This document shows positions 1 through 7,350 of a DNA stretch of 7,809 bases, one piece after another. How positions within the stretch are numbered: the stretch's first letter is position 1; the number at the start of each line of letters is the position of its first letter. The notes under the pieces were generated by a model. The model did not search any database. It had not been told where the DNA came from and was given only the letters and a program-made list of their open reading frames with translations. The DNA comes from RPQK01 sp041946865 (GTDB lineage: Bacteria; Acidobacteriota; UBA6911; RPQK01), in the NCBI GenBank assembly GCA_041946865.1, contig JBHGBF010000262.1, positions 1 to 7,809 of the forward strand. The letters run 5' to 3'. The position numbers and the translations under genes are program-made.

Positions 1-147
1 TGCGCAAGGGGCATGATGAACTCCAAAAGCGCCTGCCGCTTCGCTCGCAGAAAACTGAGGGGTTACCAACCCTGACCTATTCCTGTTGCGACCCTCCCGA
101 CTTGGGTGGTTTAATAGCAATTTCCAGAACGCCGCATCGGGGTCTTC
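1..147. other. Left-edge region and leader of the kinase gene
   Basis: No complete gene is visible here. Three readings are possible at the edge. On the minus strand an ATG at 14-12 is preceded by GGAG (24-21) with a 6-base gap, so a divergent gene could start there and run out of the window. On the plus strand one frame is open from the edge to a TGA at 73-75, and another from base 3 into the start of the kinase gene; either could be the tail of an upstream gene. Four codons of the minus-strand candidate are too few to identify anything. The segment 100-125 is more AT-rich than its surroundings and is the likeliest place for the kinase promoter. Confidence 0.35.
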
Positions 148-1722
148 ATGTCCGAGAATCCAAGCCGAGAAGAGCTTTTGCAGCTTAACGAAGCGCTTTG
201 CCGGGAAACCGAGGAGCGAAAGCGCATTGAAGGCATTTTGAAACAGAGTGAGGAAAGGCTTGCGACTGTTCAACGAATCGCTCATCTGGGCAATTGGGAC
301 TGGAATATCCTGACCAATGAACTGTGCTGGTCCGAGGAGATTTACCGAATCTTCGGGCTGGAATCGGAGAGTACTCCCACTACGTACGAAGCGTTCCTTT
401 GCGCCGTGCATCCGGACGATCGCGAGTTTGTCAAAGAATCGGTGCGCCGGGCGTTGTACGAAGGGGAAACCTACCACATCGACCATCGCATTGTCCTCCC
501 GTCGAGTGAAATCCGCATCGTTCACGAACACGGCGAAGTGACTTACGACGAGGGCGGCAAGCCGGTTCGAATGCTCGGCACGGTCCAGGATGTGACGGAT
601 AGCACGCAGGCCGAAGAGGCAATCAAAACCAGCGAGCAGCTGTTGCGCAGCATACTGCAGGCGCTCCCCGTAGGGGTTTGGCTCTTGGATGAAAACGGGC
701 GCGTTTTGAGCGGAAATCCGGCGCGATTGAAGATCTGGGGTGGCGCGAAAGACGTCAACCTCGACGAGTTCGATTATTACAAAGGCTGGTGGCCGGACAC
801 GGGCAAAAGGCTGAAGTCGAGGGACTGGCCTGCCGCTCGCGCCATCACCAAAGGAGAAACCGTGCTCGGAGAGGTCGTCGAAATAGAATCCTTCGACGGG
901 CAGCGCAAGACCATCAGCAACTCCGCCGTGCCGGTGTCAGGTCCGGATGGGCGCGTTCGCGGCGCCGTAGTCGTGGCGGAAGACATCAGCGAGCGCGCGA
1001 GCTTTCAGAAGGCTCTCAGGTATAGTAACAAGCTTCTGGAGGCTTCCCGGAAGGAACTGCGGACTCTCACCGCGCATTTGGACCAGGAGGTCGAGGAGGA
1101 ACGCAAACTGATCGCACAGGAACTGCACGACCAGCTGGGCCAGAGCCTTATTGCCTCGAAAATCGCTCTCAACATGCTGAGTCTGGACAAACCGGAACAT
1201 GATCAGTTGCGCGAGCAGATTGGAGAGGTGATCAAGCTTATCGACCAGACGATACAGTCGGTCAGGCGTATAGCCCTCGGCCTTCGTCCCTTCGTCCTCG
1301 ATCACCTCGGGCTCGTCGCGGCGATTGAATCGGAGTTACACAAATTCGAAGAGCGGACCGGCATTTCCTGGGTATCCTATCTGCCTCAGACCGAATCGAT
1401 TCAACTTGCCCCGGTGATGTCCATGAACCTGTTCCGGATCTTCGAGGAGGCCCTTTCCAATATTCAAAAGCACGCGGGTGCGACTCAGGTCATTGTTCGG
1501 CTGGAATCACGAGGAGGACGGCTGCTCCTCGAAGTCCACGACAACGGGAAGGGAATCGACGATGCCCGTATCCTGGCGTCTGACTCACTGGGAATTGCCG
1601 GGATGCGAGAGCGCGTCGGCCGTATGGGCGGCGACCTGTGCATCGAGAGGAATGACTGCGGCGGGACCTCAGTCATCGTAAGCGTGCCTCTGGCCGGGCC
1701 GGGCGACACGGTGACAGGCTGA
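148..1722 (+). CDS. Cytosolic PAS-PAS sensor histidine kinase (NarL-type, HisKA_3)
   Basis: A 524-residue signal-transducing kinase that should autophosphorylate on histidine and pass the phosphate to a LuxR/NarL-type response regulator. A short charged, coiled-coil-like N-terminus (1-40) is followed by a PAS domain of the PAS_3 type (about 45-152, with the HPDD motif near 89-92). A second PAS domain spans about 160-285 and a helical linker about 285-318. The dimerisation/phosphoacceptor domain has ELHDQLGQ with H327 as the predicted phosphorylated histidine. The ATPase domain shows the N-box (EEALSNIQKHAG, N438), the G1 box (DNGKGI, D465) and the G2 box (LGIAGMRERV, 481-490). There is no signal peptide or membrane segment, so it should sense an internal cue; no heme- or flavin-binding residue is evident. 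The ATG at 148 follows GGGG at 139-142, a weak ribosome binding site. No response regulator lies in the window, so the partner must be outside. The family call is firm; the ligand is unknown. Confidence 0.93.
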   Translation: MSENPSREELLQLNEALCRETEERKRIEGILKQSEERLATVQRIAHLGNWDWNILTNELCWSEEIYRIFGLESESTPTTYEAFLCAVHPDDREFVKESVRRALYEGETYHIDHRIVLPSSEIRIVHEHGEVTYDEGGKPVRMLGTVQDVTDSTQAEEAIKTSEQLLRSILQALPVGVWLLDENGRVLSGNPARLKIWGGAKDVNLDEFDYYKGWWPDTGKRLKSRDWPAARAITKGETVLGEVVEIESFDGQRKTISNSAVPVSGPDGRVRGAVVVAEDISERASFQKALRYSNKLLEASRKELRTLTAHLDQEVEEERKLIAQELHDQLGQSLIASKIALNMLSLDKPEHDQLREQIGEVIKLIDQTIQSVRRIALGLRPFVLDHLGLVAAIESELHKFEERTGISWVSYLPQTESIQLAPVMSMNLFRIFEEALSNIQKHAGATQVIVRLESRGGRLLLEVHDNGKGIDDARILASDSLGIAGMRERVGRMGGDLCIERNDCGGTSVIVSVPLAGPGDTVTG

Positions 1723-1757
1723 CAACGTCCCGCCTTTTTACCTCACCTCGTCAAACC

Positions 1758-3365
1758 TCACAGCATCTTGAAGAAATCATTCCCCTTGTCGTCGACCAGG
1801 ATGAAGGCTGGAAAATTCTCGACTTCAATCTCCCAGACGGCTTCCATGCCCAGTTCAGGGTAATCGAGGACTTTGACAGACCGAATATTCTCTTTTGCCA
1901 GAATCGCAGCCGGCCCGCCGATGCTCCCGAGATAGAAGCCGCCGTGCTTTTTGCAGGCTTCCGTAACCTCGGCAGAGCGGTTGCCCTTGGCGATCATCAC
2001 CATTGAGCCGCCGTGAGACTGGAAAAGGTCCACGTAAGGATCCATGCGTCCGGCGGTTGTCGGGCCGAATGATCCGGAGGGCATCCCTTTCGGCGTCTTC
2101 GCCGGTCCTGCGTAATAGACCGGGTGCTGTCTGAAGTATTCCGGAAGTCCCTCTCCTCGGTCGAGCCTGTCTTTCAGCCTGGCGTGAGCAATATCTCGTG
2201 CGACTACCATGCGTCCGGAAAGCGAGAGTCGCGTTCTGACCGGGTGTCGGCTCAGTTGTCCCAGGATCTCGGCCATGGGGCGGTTCAGGTCGATCTTGAC
2301 TGGAGGAGTTGCCCGCTCTTCTCCGACGTCGAGGAGCCATCTGGCGGGGTTTTCGTCCAGCTGCTCGAGCCAGATGCCTTGGCGGTCGATCTTTGCCTTG
2401 ATATTGCGGTCGGCCGAGCACGATACACCGAGGCCAACGGGGCAAGAGGCGCCATGACGGGGCAGACGGATAACACGGACATCATGCGCGAAGTATTTCC
2501 CCCCGAATTGGGCGCCGAATCCGGCAGCGTAGGCCTGGCCGAGCAGCTCTTGTTCGAGATCCACGTCACGAAAGGCCCGGCCCAGCTCGTTGCCGCTTGT
2601 CGGAAGGGTGTCCAGATATCCAGTTGAGGCGAGCTTCACCGTTTTCAGGCAGGCTTCCGCGCTGGTCCCGCCGATGACGCAAGCCAGGTGGTAGGGAGGG
2701 CACGCAGCCGTCCCCAGTGACTTCATTCTCTCGACAAGAAAAGACTTGAGGCTCGCCCGATTCAGGAGCGCCTTGGTCTGCTGAAACAGAAACGTCTTAT
2801 TGGCTGATCCACCCCCCTTGGCTATGAACAGAAACCGATAGTCACAGCCGGGCGTAGCGAAAATGTCAATCTGAGCCGGCAGATTGCAGCCGGAATTCTT
2901 CTCCTCGTACATCGTCAGCGGAACAACCTGCGAGTACCGAAGATTTTCCTGGGTATAGGTCTGGAAAATACCAGCGCTCAGGGCTTCGTAATCGTCGCTT
3001 CCGGTAAGGACGAACTGGCCCTTCTTGGCAAAGACAATCGCTGTCCCGGTGTCCTGGCAGTAAGGAAGTTGTCCGTCGGCGGAGATGACTGCGTTCTTCA
3101 GGAGGGTCCGGGCCACGAATCGGTCGTTGTCGGATGCCTCAGGGTCCTTCAGTATCCTGGCCACCTGCTCGTTGTGCGCGGCGCGGAGGAAGAAAGAAAC
3201 GTCGCGCATCGCTTGCCTGGCAAGTAACGTGAGCCCTTCCGGCCGAACGACCAGAAAGTGGTGCCTGCCCAGCTGCTCCATGGACGTAAATTCCCCGGAA
3301 AGGAACTTGTACTCTGTCTTGTCTTCCGTAAGAGGGAACGGATCCTGATACTTGAATTGAATCAT
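1758..3365 (-). CDS. Class I (4Fe-4S) fumarate hydratase
   Basis: Interconverts fumarate and malate in the TCA cycle, in the cytoplasm, using an oxygen-sensitive 4Fe-4S cluster. The 535-residue protein has the alpha and beta parts fused in one chain, as in E. coli FumA/FumB (about 548 residues). The expected cluster cysteines are C103 (PYCQDTGTA), C222 (ACPPYH) and C316 (GVSCSADRN), with a constant offset of two from the FumA ligands as I recall them. Other family signatures are KGGGSANK (183-190), IGGTSAE (231-237) and, in the C-terminal beta part, GPTTAGRMDPYVD (434-446). The frame stays open upstream to 3500, but those 45 extra residues look unlike any fumarase, and MIQFKYQDPF fits the family N-terminus, so I start at 3365. 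No Shine-Dalgarno precedes this ATG, but a perfect -10 hexamer lies at 3380-3375. A tartrate dehydratase or other class I Fe-S hydro-lyase is the alternative, but the fused length favours fumarase. Confidence 0.95.
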   Translation of the reverse strand: MIQFKYQDPFPLTEDKTEYKFLSGEFTSMEQLGRHHFLVVRPEGLTLLARQAMRDVSFFLRAAHNEQVARILKDPEASDNDRFVARTLLKNAVISADGQLPYCQDTGTAIVFAKKGQFVLTGSDDYEALSAGIFQTYTQENLRYSQVVPLTMYEEKNSGCNLPAQIDIFATPGCDYRFLFIAKGGGSANKTFLFQQTKALLNRASLKSFLVERMKSLGTAACPPYHLACVIGGTSAEACLKTVKLASTGYLDTLPTSGNELGRAFRDVDLEQELLGQAYAAGFGAQFGGKYFAHDVRVIRLPRHGASCPVGLGVSCSADRNIKAKIDRQGIWLEQLDENPARWLLDVGEERATPPVKIDLNRPMAEILGQLSRHPVRTRLSLSGRMVVARDIAHARLKDRLDRGEGLPEYFRQHPVYYAGPAKTPKGMPSGSFGPTTAGRMDPYVDLFQSHGGSMVMIAKGNRSAEVTEACKKHGGFYLGSIGGPAAILAKENIRSVKVLDYPELGMEAVWEIEVENFPAFILVDDKGNDFFKML

Positions 3366-3374
3366 AGCGGCTCG

Positions 3375-3380
3375 ATTATA
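3375..3380 (-). promoter_or_regulatory. Candidate -10 box of the fumarase promoter
   Basis: The minus strand reads TATAAT, a perfect -10 hexamer, ten bases upstream of the ATG at 3365. Transcription would then begin near 3368, leaving a leader of about three bases. I find no good -35 hexamer at 16-18 bases upstream and no extended -10 TG. The placement fits the missing ribosome binding site and suggests a nearly leaderless mRNA. Confidence 0.45.
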
Positions 3381-3456
3381 ACCTTTGAGCCGACTTCCGG
3401 CCCCGCAATCGCTTAGCGAAGCCTTTAACCAGGTATGAGGGCAAAAGTCGCTGATT

Positions 3457-3473
3457 CCGAAACACATTTTCGG
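3457..3473. repeat. Small perfect inverted repeat between the divergent genes
   Basis: CCGAAA and TTTCGG form a perfect 6-bp inverted repeat around a 5-base centre (CACAT). It lies in the divergent fumarase/reductase intergenic region, about 55 bases before the reductase start and about 90 bases before the fumarase start. There is no T-run after it on either strand, so it is not a classical terminator. It could be a binding site shared by the two genes, but a 6-bp repeat can also arise by chance. Confidence 0.3.
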
Positions 3474-3527
3474 GGCCGCTGAGCGCCGTTCGCGGTTCAC
3501 ACGTCTTTTACGCTAAACTGGGCGAGC

Positions 3528-4673
3528 GTGAAGAGGGTCGATGCGGTGGTGATCGGGGGAGGACCGGCGGGCGCGACGGCGGCGTTTGTTTTGGCAAAGG
3601 CCGGCATGTCGGTTGTTGTCCTCGACACCGCGGTCTTCCCCAGGGAGAAGCTCTGCGGCGGGCTGCTCAGCCGACGAGCCGAGAAAACCTACAGCCACAT
3701 CTTCAAGACGCCTTGGGACGGCGTGCTTGACTGCACCTGCCTGGGCGCGCTCTTCTTCGACAGGTACCGCCCGATTCAATCTGTCGAGCACCGCCAGCCC
3801 ATCCATTTCACCTCCAGATCCGCTTTTGACGCTCACCTGCTCTCCCTTGCCCGAAAAGCAGGAGCAGTCATCAGGGAAGGGACCCGGGCGCAAAGCGTCT
3901 GTCCCTCAAGCTCGACCGTGCAGCTGGCCAGCGGGACCATCGAAGCGGATTTCATAATCGGTTGTGACGGAGTCACGAGCCGGGTGGCGGAAACCATCGG
4001 CCTGCCGCGCCTGAAGAAAGCGGGACTTGCTGCCGGACTTGAGCTGCACGTGCCGAGGGCGGCGTTTCCCAGGCAGCCGGAAAACCCTGAGATCTATTTC
4101 CGGATAGCCAGGTGGGGATACGGCTGGGTTTTCCCCAAGCGTGATTGTCTGACGATTGGTCTGGCAGGTCTCGCCAGAGAAAACCGGAACCTGAGGCAGC
4201 TGTTCGTCGACTTTGTCAGGGAACTGAACGGGGGACAGCTTCCTGCCGTGCAGTGGAAAGGGCACCCGATTCCGTTTGGCAACTACCGACCTCGCCCAGG
4301 TCTTCGCAACATCTTGCTTGCCGGTGATGCGGCCGGGCTGGTGGAACCGGTGACCGGGGAAGGAATCGCTTTTGCGATGGAAAGCGGCGGACATGCCGGT
4401 GAAGCGGTGATAGCAGCTGCGAGCCTGGGTGAACCGGCTGCCGCCCTTTCGCTGTATCTGCCGGACTACTCCCGCATGACTACCCTGTTTCGGCATGCTC
4501 GCATCATGCGCAACCTGATTTTTCCAGCCGTAACTCAGCCTGTTTTCCTGCGTCTCCTCGCTCGGAGCAGGTCAGTCGCCGCGCGATACCTGGATCTGGT
4601 GGCGGGCGACATTGACTACTCGACCTACGCTCGATGCCTGATCACGGTTCTCATTCGTCACTTATTGGTTTAG
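3528..4673 (+). CDS. Geranylgeranyl reductase family FAD-dependent oxidoreductase
   Basis: A 381-residue flavoprotein of the family that hydrogenates isoprenoid double bonds (geranylgeranyl chains of chlorophyll, archaeal lipids, menaquinone tails). The N-terminal dinucleotide-binding loop is IGGGPAGATAAF (9-20), followed by the family-typical PREKLCGG (38-45). Further signatures are SRSAFDAHL (96-104), the second FAD motif IIGCDGVTSRV (143-153), WGYGWVFPK (196-204), which is characteristic of geranylgeranyl reductases, and LLAGDAAGLVEPVTGEGI (263-280) binding the FAD ribityl chain. There is no signal peptide; the hydrophobic C-terminal third may sit at the membrane surface. The start is a GTG; no ATG lies between it and the upstream in-frame stop at 3480, and the FAD loop begins within ten residues, so the start is well fixed. 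No menaquinone or carotenoid genes are adjacent, so the substrate cannot be read from context. Family confidence is high, exact substrate low. Confidence 0.88.
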   Translation: MKRVDAVVIGGGPAGATAAFVLAKAGMSVVVLDTAVFPREKLCGGLLSRRAEKTYSHIFKTPWDGVLDCTCLGALFFDRYRPIQSVEHRQPIHFTSRSAFDAHLLSLARKAGAVIREGTRAQSVCPSSSTVQLASGTIEADFIIGCDGVTSRVAETIGLPRLKKAGLAAGLELHVPRAAFPRQPENPEIYFRIARWGYGWVFPKRDCLTIGLAGLARENRNLRQLFVDFVRELNGGQLPAVQWKGHPIPFGNYRPRPGLRNILLAGDAAGLVEPVTGEGIAFAMESGGHAGEAVIAAASLGEPAAALSLYLPDYSRMTTLFRHARIMRNLIFPAVTQPVFLRLLARSRSVAARYLDLVAGDIDYSTYARCLITVLIRHLLV

Positions 4674-4686
4674 TCTTGAATCAGGA

Positions 4687-4704
4687 CGGTTCAACCTCGA
4701 ACCG
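4687..4704. repeat. Inverted repeat between reductase and first glycosyltransferase
   Basis: CGGTTC and GAACCG form a perfect 6-bp inverted repeat around six bases. It starts 14 bases after the reductase stop codon and lies about 30 bases before the first glycosyltransferase. No T-run follows on the plus strand, so if it stops transcription it is not a standard intrinsic terminator; it may instead be a processing hairpin or a protein site. Confidence 0.25.
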
Positions 4705-4736
4705 GCTGAGGGCGATTTCCTGACTCACCGCGCATT

Positions 4737-5849
4737 ATGGATCCATTTCAACCAGGCCTCTTGGATAGGCTCGTCCCGCCGCCTCGAAAGGTCGCGGTGC
4801 TTCGCGCTTCGCGGCTCGGGGATTTCGTTTGCGCGACACCCGCCTTCCGTGCCTTGCGCTCAGCTCTTCCTAAAGCACAGATTGCACTCGTCGGCCTTCC
4901 GTTTATCGCGCCGCTTGCCACACGCCTGGCGAGTCTGGATCGCTTCTTTCCTTTTCCCGGCGCCCCCGGAATCGCGGAACAGCTCTTTGATGCCAGGGAA
5001 CTGGCCGCTTTCCTGAGACGCATGCAGGACGAGGAATTTGACCTGGTGGTTCAGATGCACGGCTCCGGGTTCTTCTCAAATCCCCTCGCTTTGCTTTTCG
5101 GCGGTCGCGCCACCGCCGGGTTTGTCCGCCCTGGCGATCCCTCTGGACACCTGGATGCAGCGCTGCCTTACCCGCAAGGTTTGCACGAGGTCAAGAAGAA
5201 CCTCGCGCTGACGAGCTTCCTAGGCGCCCCTGCGCTGGGTGAAAACCTCGACTATCCCGTCGGGGCAGGTGATCACCGGGCGGCCAGGCAGTTGTTGAAG
5301 AGGTCACGGCCTCTGCTGGTTGGAGTTCACGCGCATGCAGAGGCCATGACGAAGAGGTGGGATCCACGGCGCTTCGCACAGGCGGCCTCGCGCCTCGCAG
5401 AGCGAGGGGGCGGGACGGTGGTTGTTCTGGGCGTGGGTCGCGAGGAAAACGATTCGCTGATCGAGAACCTCGCTGCGCCCTTCGTGGACTTGCGGGGCTG
5501 CACATCCTTGGGCACTCTGGGCGCGGTCATCGCCAGGCTCTCGGTTCTCCTTACGAACGATTCGGGGCCGGCTCATATCGCCTATGCCCTGCAGGTCCCA
5601 TCGGTCACGGTCTTCGGCAGTACGCTTCCCTCGGAATGGGCCTCGCCTGAGGTTTCGCGGCATGCTGTCGTAGTTCAGCCCATCGAATGCCGGCCCTGCC
5701 ACCTGGACGCCTGCCCGATCGGATGCCAGTGTCTGGAACAAGTATCGGTCGAGCAGGTCGTCCAGGCGGCCGAGCGCGTCATGGAGACTGAGGGGAGGCA
5801 CGGAGGGTCATTTATTAATGGAGCCGAGAGTGGCACTTATACCATCTGA
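4737..5849 (+). CDS. Glycosyltransferase family 9 protein (heptosyltransferase-like), first copy
   Basis: A 370-residue GT-B fold enzyme of the WaaC/WaaF family, which moves a sugar (classically ADP-heptose) onto the LPS inner core on the inner face of the cytoplasmic membrane. The N-terminal domain opens with KVAVLRASRLGDFVCATPAF (18-37); D29 lies where the family's catalytic aspartate sits. FDLVVQMHGSG (101-111) is also typical. The nucleotide-sugar domain shows GVHAHAEAMTKRW (196-208) and the hallmark LTNDSGPAHIAYAL (272-285), followed by VTVFGST. Near the C-terminus there are five cysteines within 15 residues (C318, C321, C326, C330, C332), a feature seen in a subset of the family. The ATG at 4737 has no clear ribosome binding site, but the frame is closed upstream at 4707 and the domain starts soon after. 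It overlaps the next gene by 32 bp, pointing to coupled translation. The true donor sugar is unproven. Confidence 0.88.
   Translation: MDPFQPGLLDRLVPPPRKVAVLRASRLGDFVCATPAFRALRSALPKAQIALVGLPFIAPLATRLASLDRFFPFPGAPGIAEQLFDARELAAFLRRMQDEEFDLVVQMHGSGFFSNPLALLFGGRATAGFVRPGDPSGHLDAALPYPQGLHEVKKNLALTSFLGAPALGENLDYPVGAGDHRAARQLLKRSRPLLVGVHAHAEAMTKRWDPRRFAQAASRLAERGGGTVVVLGVGREENDSLIENLAAPFVDLRGCTSLGTLGAVIARLSVLLTNDSGPAHIAYALQVPSVTVFGSTLPSEWASPEVSRHAVVVQPIECRPCHLDACPIGCQCLEQVSVEQVVQAAERVMETEGRHGGSFINGAESGTYTI
5802..5807 (+). promoter_or_regulatory. Ribosome binding site of the second glycosyltransferase
   Basis: GGAGGG lies ten bases before the ATG at 5818, inside the end of the upstream coding region. 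It decides for the overlapping ATG start rather than the GTG at 5851, and makes translational coupling with the first glycosyltransferase plausible. Confidence 0.6.
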
Positions 5850-6909
5850 CGTGAAGAAGATTGCGGTCGTCCGGGCCAACGGCATGGGTGACATGATCTT
5901 CGCGATGCCCGCTCTGGTGGCTTTGCGCGCCGCTTATCCCGACGCGGAGATCGTGCTTCTGGCCAAGCAATGGCACGCTGACTTCTTTTGCAGCCGGCCG
6001 GGTCCGATTGATCGGGTGATCGCCATCCCGCCTTACCCCGGCGTCGGTGCTTACGAAAATGTGCCCGACGATCGGCCCGATCTGGACGATTTCTTTCAGG
6101 CGATGTCCCGGGAACAGTTTGATCTCGCTATTCAGATGCACGGCGGCGGCCGCTACTCCAATCCTTTCGTTCGGCGGCTGGGCGCCAGGTTGACGGCAGG
6201 GCTCCGTACCCCGGACGCGATCCCGCTTGACCGCTGGATTCCCTATATTTACTTCCAGCCCGAAATCGTCCGGTACCTTGAAACCGTGTCTCTGGTAGGA
6301 GCCCAACCGGTCGGGTTGGAGCCGAAGATCGCGGTGACATGCAACGATTTAGAGGCGAGCTACCGGTCGGTTCCCCCGGATGAGCGACCGCTGGTGGTGC
6401 TTCATCCCGGCGCTACCGACGGCCGAAGACGTTGGTCAACCGCGAACTTCGCAGCCGTCGCCAGGTTGCTCAGAGAGCAGGGCCTTCGAGTCGTGGTAAC
6501 CGGGAGTCCCGAAGAGGATGATCTGATACAGGCGGTCCTCCAGGGTATGAAGACCAACTGCCCGGGGGAAGGCGTATCCAACCTCTCGCTCGAAGGGCTG
6601 GTCGGCCTCCTGTCCCGGGCGCAGCTGGTCGTTGCCAACGATTCGGGACCGTTGCATCTGGCTGGCGCCGTCGGGGTCCCAACCGTCGGAATCTACTGGT
6701 GCGGAAACGTGATTACCGCTGCGCCCCTGACCCGTGCGCGCCATCGTCCGGTTCTTTCCTGGCGACTGAACTGCCCTTGCTGCAGCCGGAACACGCTCCG
6801 CGACCACTGCGATCACCGCGCGTCTTTTGTGGACGACATCCCGGTGGATGAAGTGGTCACCCACTGTTTGGAGCTGTTAAACCGGCCCGCACCCCCGTGC
6901 CGTGTCTAA
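5818..6909 (+). CDS. Glycosyltransferase family 9 protein (heptosyltransferase-like), second copy
   Basis: A 363-residue paralogue of the preceding glycosyltransferase, likely acting on the same surface glycan, one after the other. It begins with KKIAVVRANGMGDMIFAMPA (13-32; D25 at the catalytic position), then FDLAIQMHGGGRYSNPF (101-117). The donor-binding half has VVLHPGATDGRRRWS (193-207) and VANDSGPLHLAGAVGVPTVG (272-291), the strongest family signature. The C-terminal CPCC (319-322), C331 and C350 give another cysteine-rich tail, though in a different pattern from the first copy. The ATG at 5818 is preceded by GGAGGG at 5802-5807, a good ribosome binding site inside the upstream gene. 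A GTG at 5851 would avoid the overlap but has no such site. The two proteins differ clearly between motifs, so the duplication is old. Whether either transfers heptose is not shown by the sequence. Confidence 0.89.
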   Translation: MEPRVALIPSDVKKIAVVRANGMGDMIFAMPALVALRAAYPDAEIVLLAKQWHADFFCSRPGPIDRVIAIPPYPGVGAYENVPDDRPDLDDFFQAMSREQFDLAIQMHGGGRYSNPFVRRLGARLTAGLRTPDAIPLDRWIPYIYFQPEIVRYLETVSLVGAQPVGLEPKIAVTCNDLEASYRSVPPDERPLVVLHPGATDGRRRWSTANFAAVARLLREQGLRVVVTGSPEEDDLIQAVLQGMKTNCPGEGVSNLSLEGLVGLLSRAQLVVANDSGPLHLAGAVGVPTVGIYWCGNVITAAPLTRARHRPVLSWRLNCPCCSRNTLRDHCDHRASFVDDIPVDEVVTHCLELLNRPAPPCRV

Positions 6910-6997
6910 GCCTTTTACTTTGGGTGAGACGGGGAAAAACTGTCCGACCCGGATGTGAACGTAGAAAACTCAACACAGCACGTGGGTGCCGGCGCGA

Positions 6998-7306
6998 TTA
7001 TTCTTCCCAGCGGGACGTCTTTCTGGTCGGGCGGCCGGAGCTTCCACCATCATGGCTTGCGCGAGGACGCGCTTCGTTCACAGTCAGCGTTCGGCCGTCA
7101 ACCTCCTTGCCGTTGAACTCGCGTATCGCCCGTTCGCCGGCCTCGCGCGACGCCATCTCCACAAACCCGAAGCCCCGCGATCGGCCAGTCTCCCGGTCTG
7201 TTATCAAAATTGCCGATTGAACCTCGCCCGCCTGGCTGAACAGTTGCTGCAGATCCGAATCCGACGTTCGGTACGACAGATTCCCTACGTAAAGCTTCAT
7301 AGTCAT
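6998..7306 (-). CDS. Small single-RRM RNA-binding protein
   Basis: A 102-residue protein made of one RNA recognition motif and a short basic, glycine/serine-rich tail, similar in layout to cyanobacterial Rbp proteins. RNP2 is LYVGNL (5-10) and RNP1 is RGFGFVEM (44-51), with the two aromatic residues of RNP1 (F46, F48) and the Y6 of RNP2 that stack on RNA bases. The domain ends near NEARPR (77-82) and the tail RASHDGGSSGRPTRKTSRWEE follows (82-102). It should bind single-stranded RNA in the cytoplasm; relatives are often cold-induced, but its targets are unknown. I choose the ATG at 7306, seven bases after AGGAGG; a GTG at 7312 overlaps the ribosome binding site, and an ATG at 7300 is the next option. 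The gene converges with the second glycosyltransferase (88 bp between the stop codons) and stands alone. Confidence 0.93.
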   Translation of the reverse strand: MTMKLYVGNLSYRTSDSDLQQLFSQAGEVQSAILITDRETGRSRGFGFVEMASREAGERAIREFNGKEVDGRTLTVNEARPRASHDGGSSGRPTRKTSRWEE

Positions 7307-7313
7307 AGGCACT

Positions 7314-7319
7314 CCTCCT
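7314..7319 (-). promoter_or_regulatory. Strong ribosome binding site of the RRM gene
   Basis: The minus strand reads AGGAGG within GAGGAGGAG, seven bases before the ATG at 7306. This is the best Shine-Dalgarno sequence in the window and suggests high expression. It also argues against the GTG at 7312, which sits on the site itself. Confidence 0.75.
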
Positions 7320-7350
7320 CACCACTCGACACTTCTTTGTAGGAAGCCCT

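Noticed and set aside
56..75. Short inverted repeat GGGTT/AACCC near the left edge
   Set aside because: Only five pairs with a three-base loop and no T-run; too small to interpret.
1702..1739. Possible intrinsic terminator after the kinase gene (GGCG ... CGCC followed by five T)
   Set aside because: Only a four-pair stem with bulges and a very long loop can be drawn; the T-run alone is not enough.
2124..2627. Long open frame of 167 codons opposite the fumarase gene
   Set aside because: It is fully antisense to a well-supported enzyme gene and shows no known motif; GC-rich coding DNA often leaves such shadows.
3366..3500. 45-residue N-terminal extension of the fumarase frame
   Set aside because: The frame is open but the residues do not resemble a fumarase N-terminus, and a perfect -10 box lies inside it just before the conserved start.
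5304..5801. 165-codon minus-strand frame opposite the first glycosyltransferase
   Set aside because: Antisense shadow of a gene with clear GT9 motifs, with no recognisable domain of its own.
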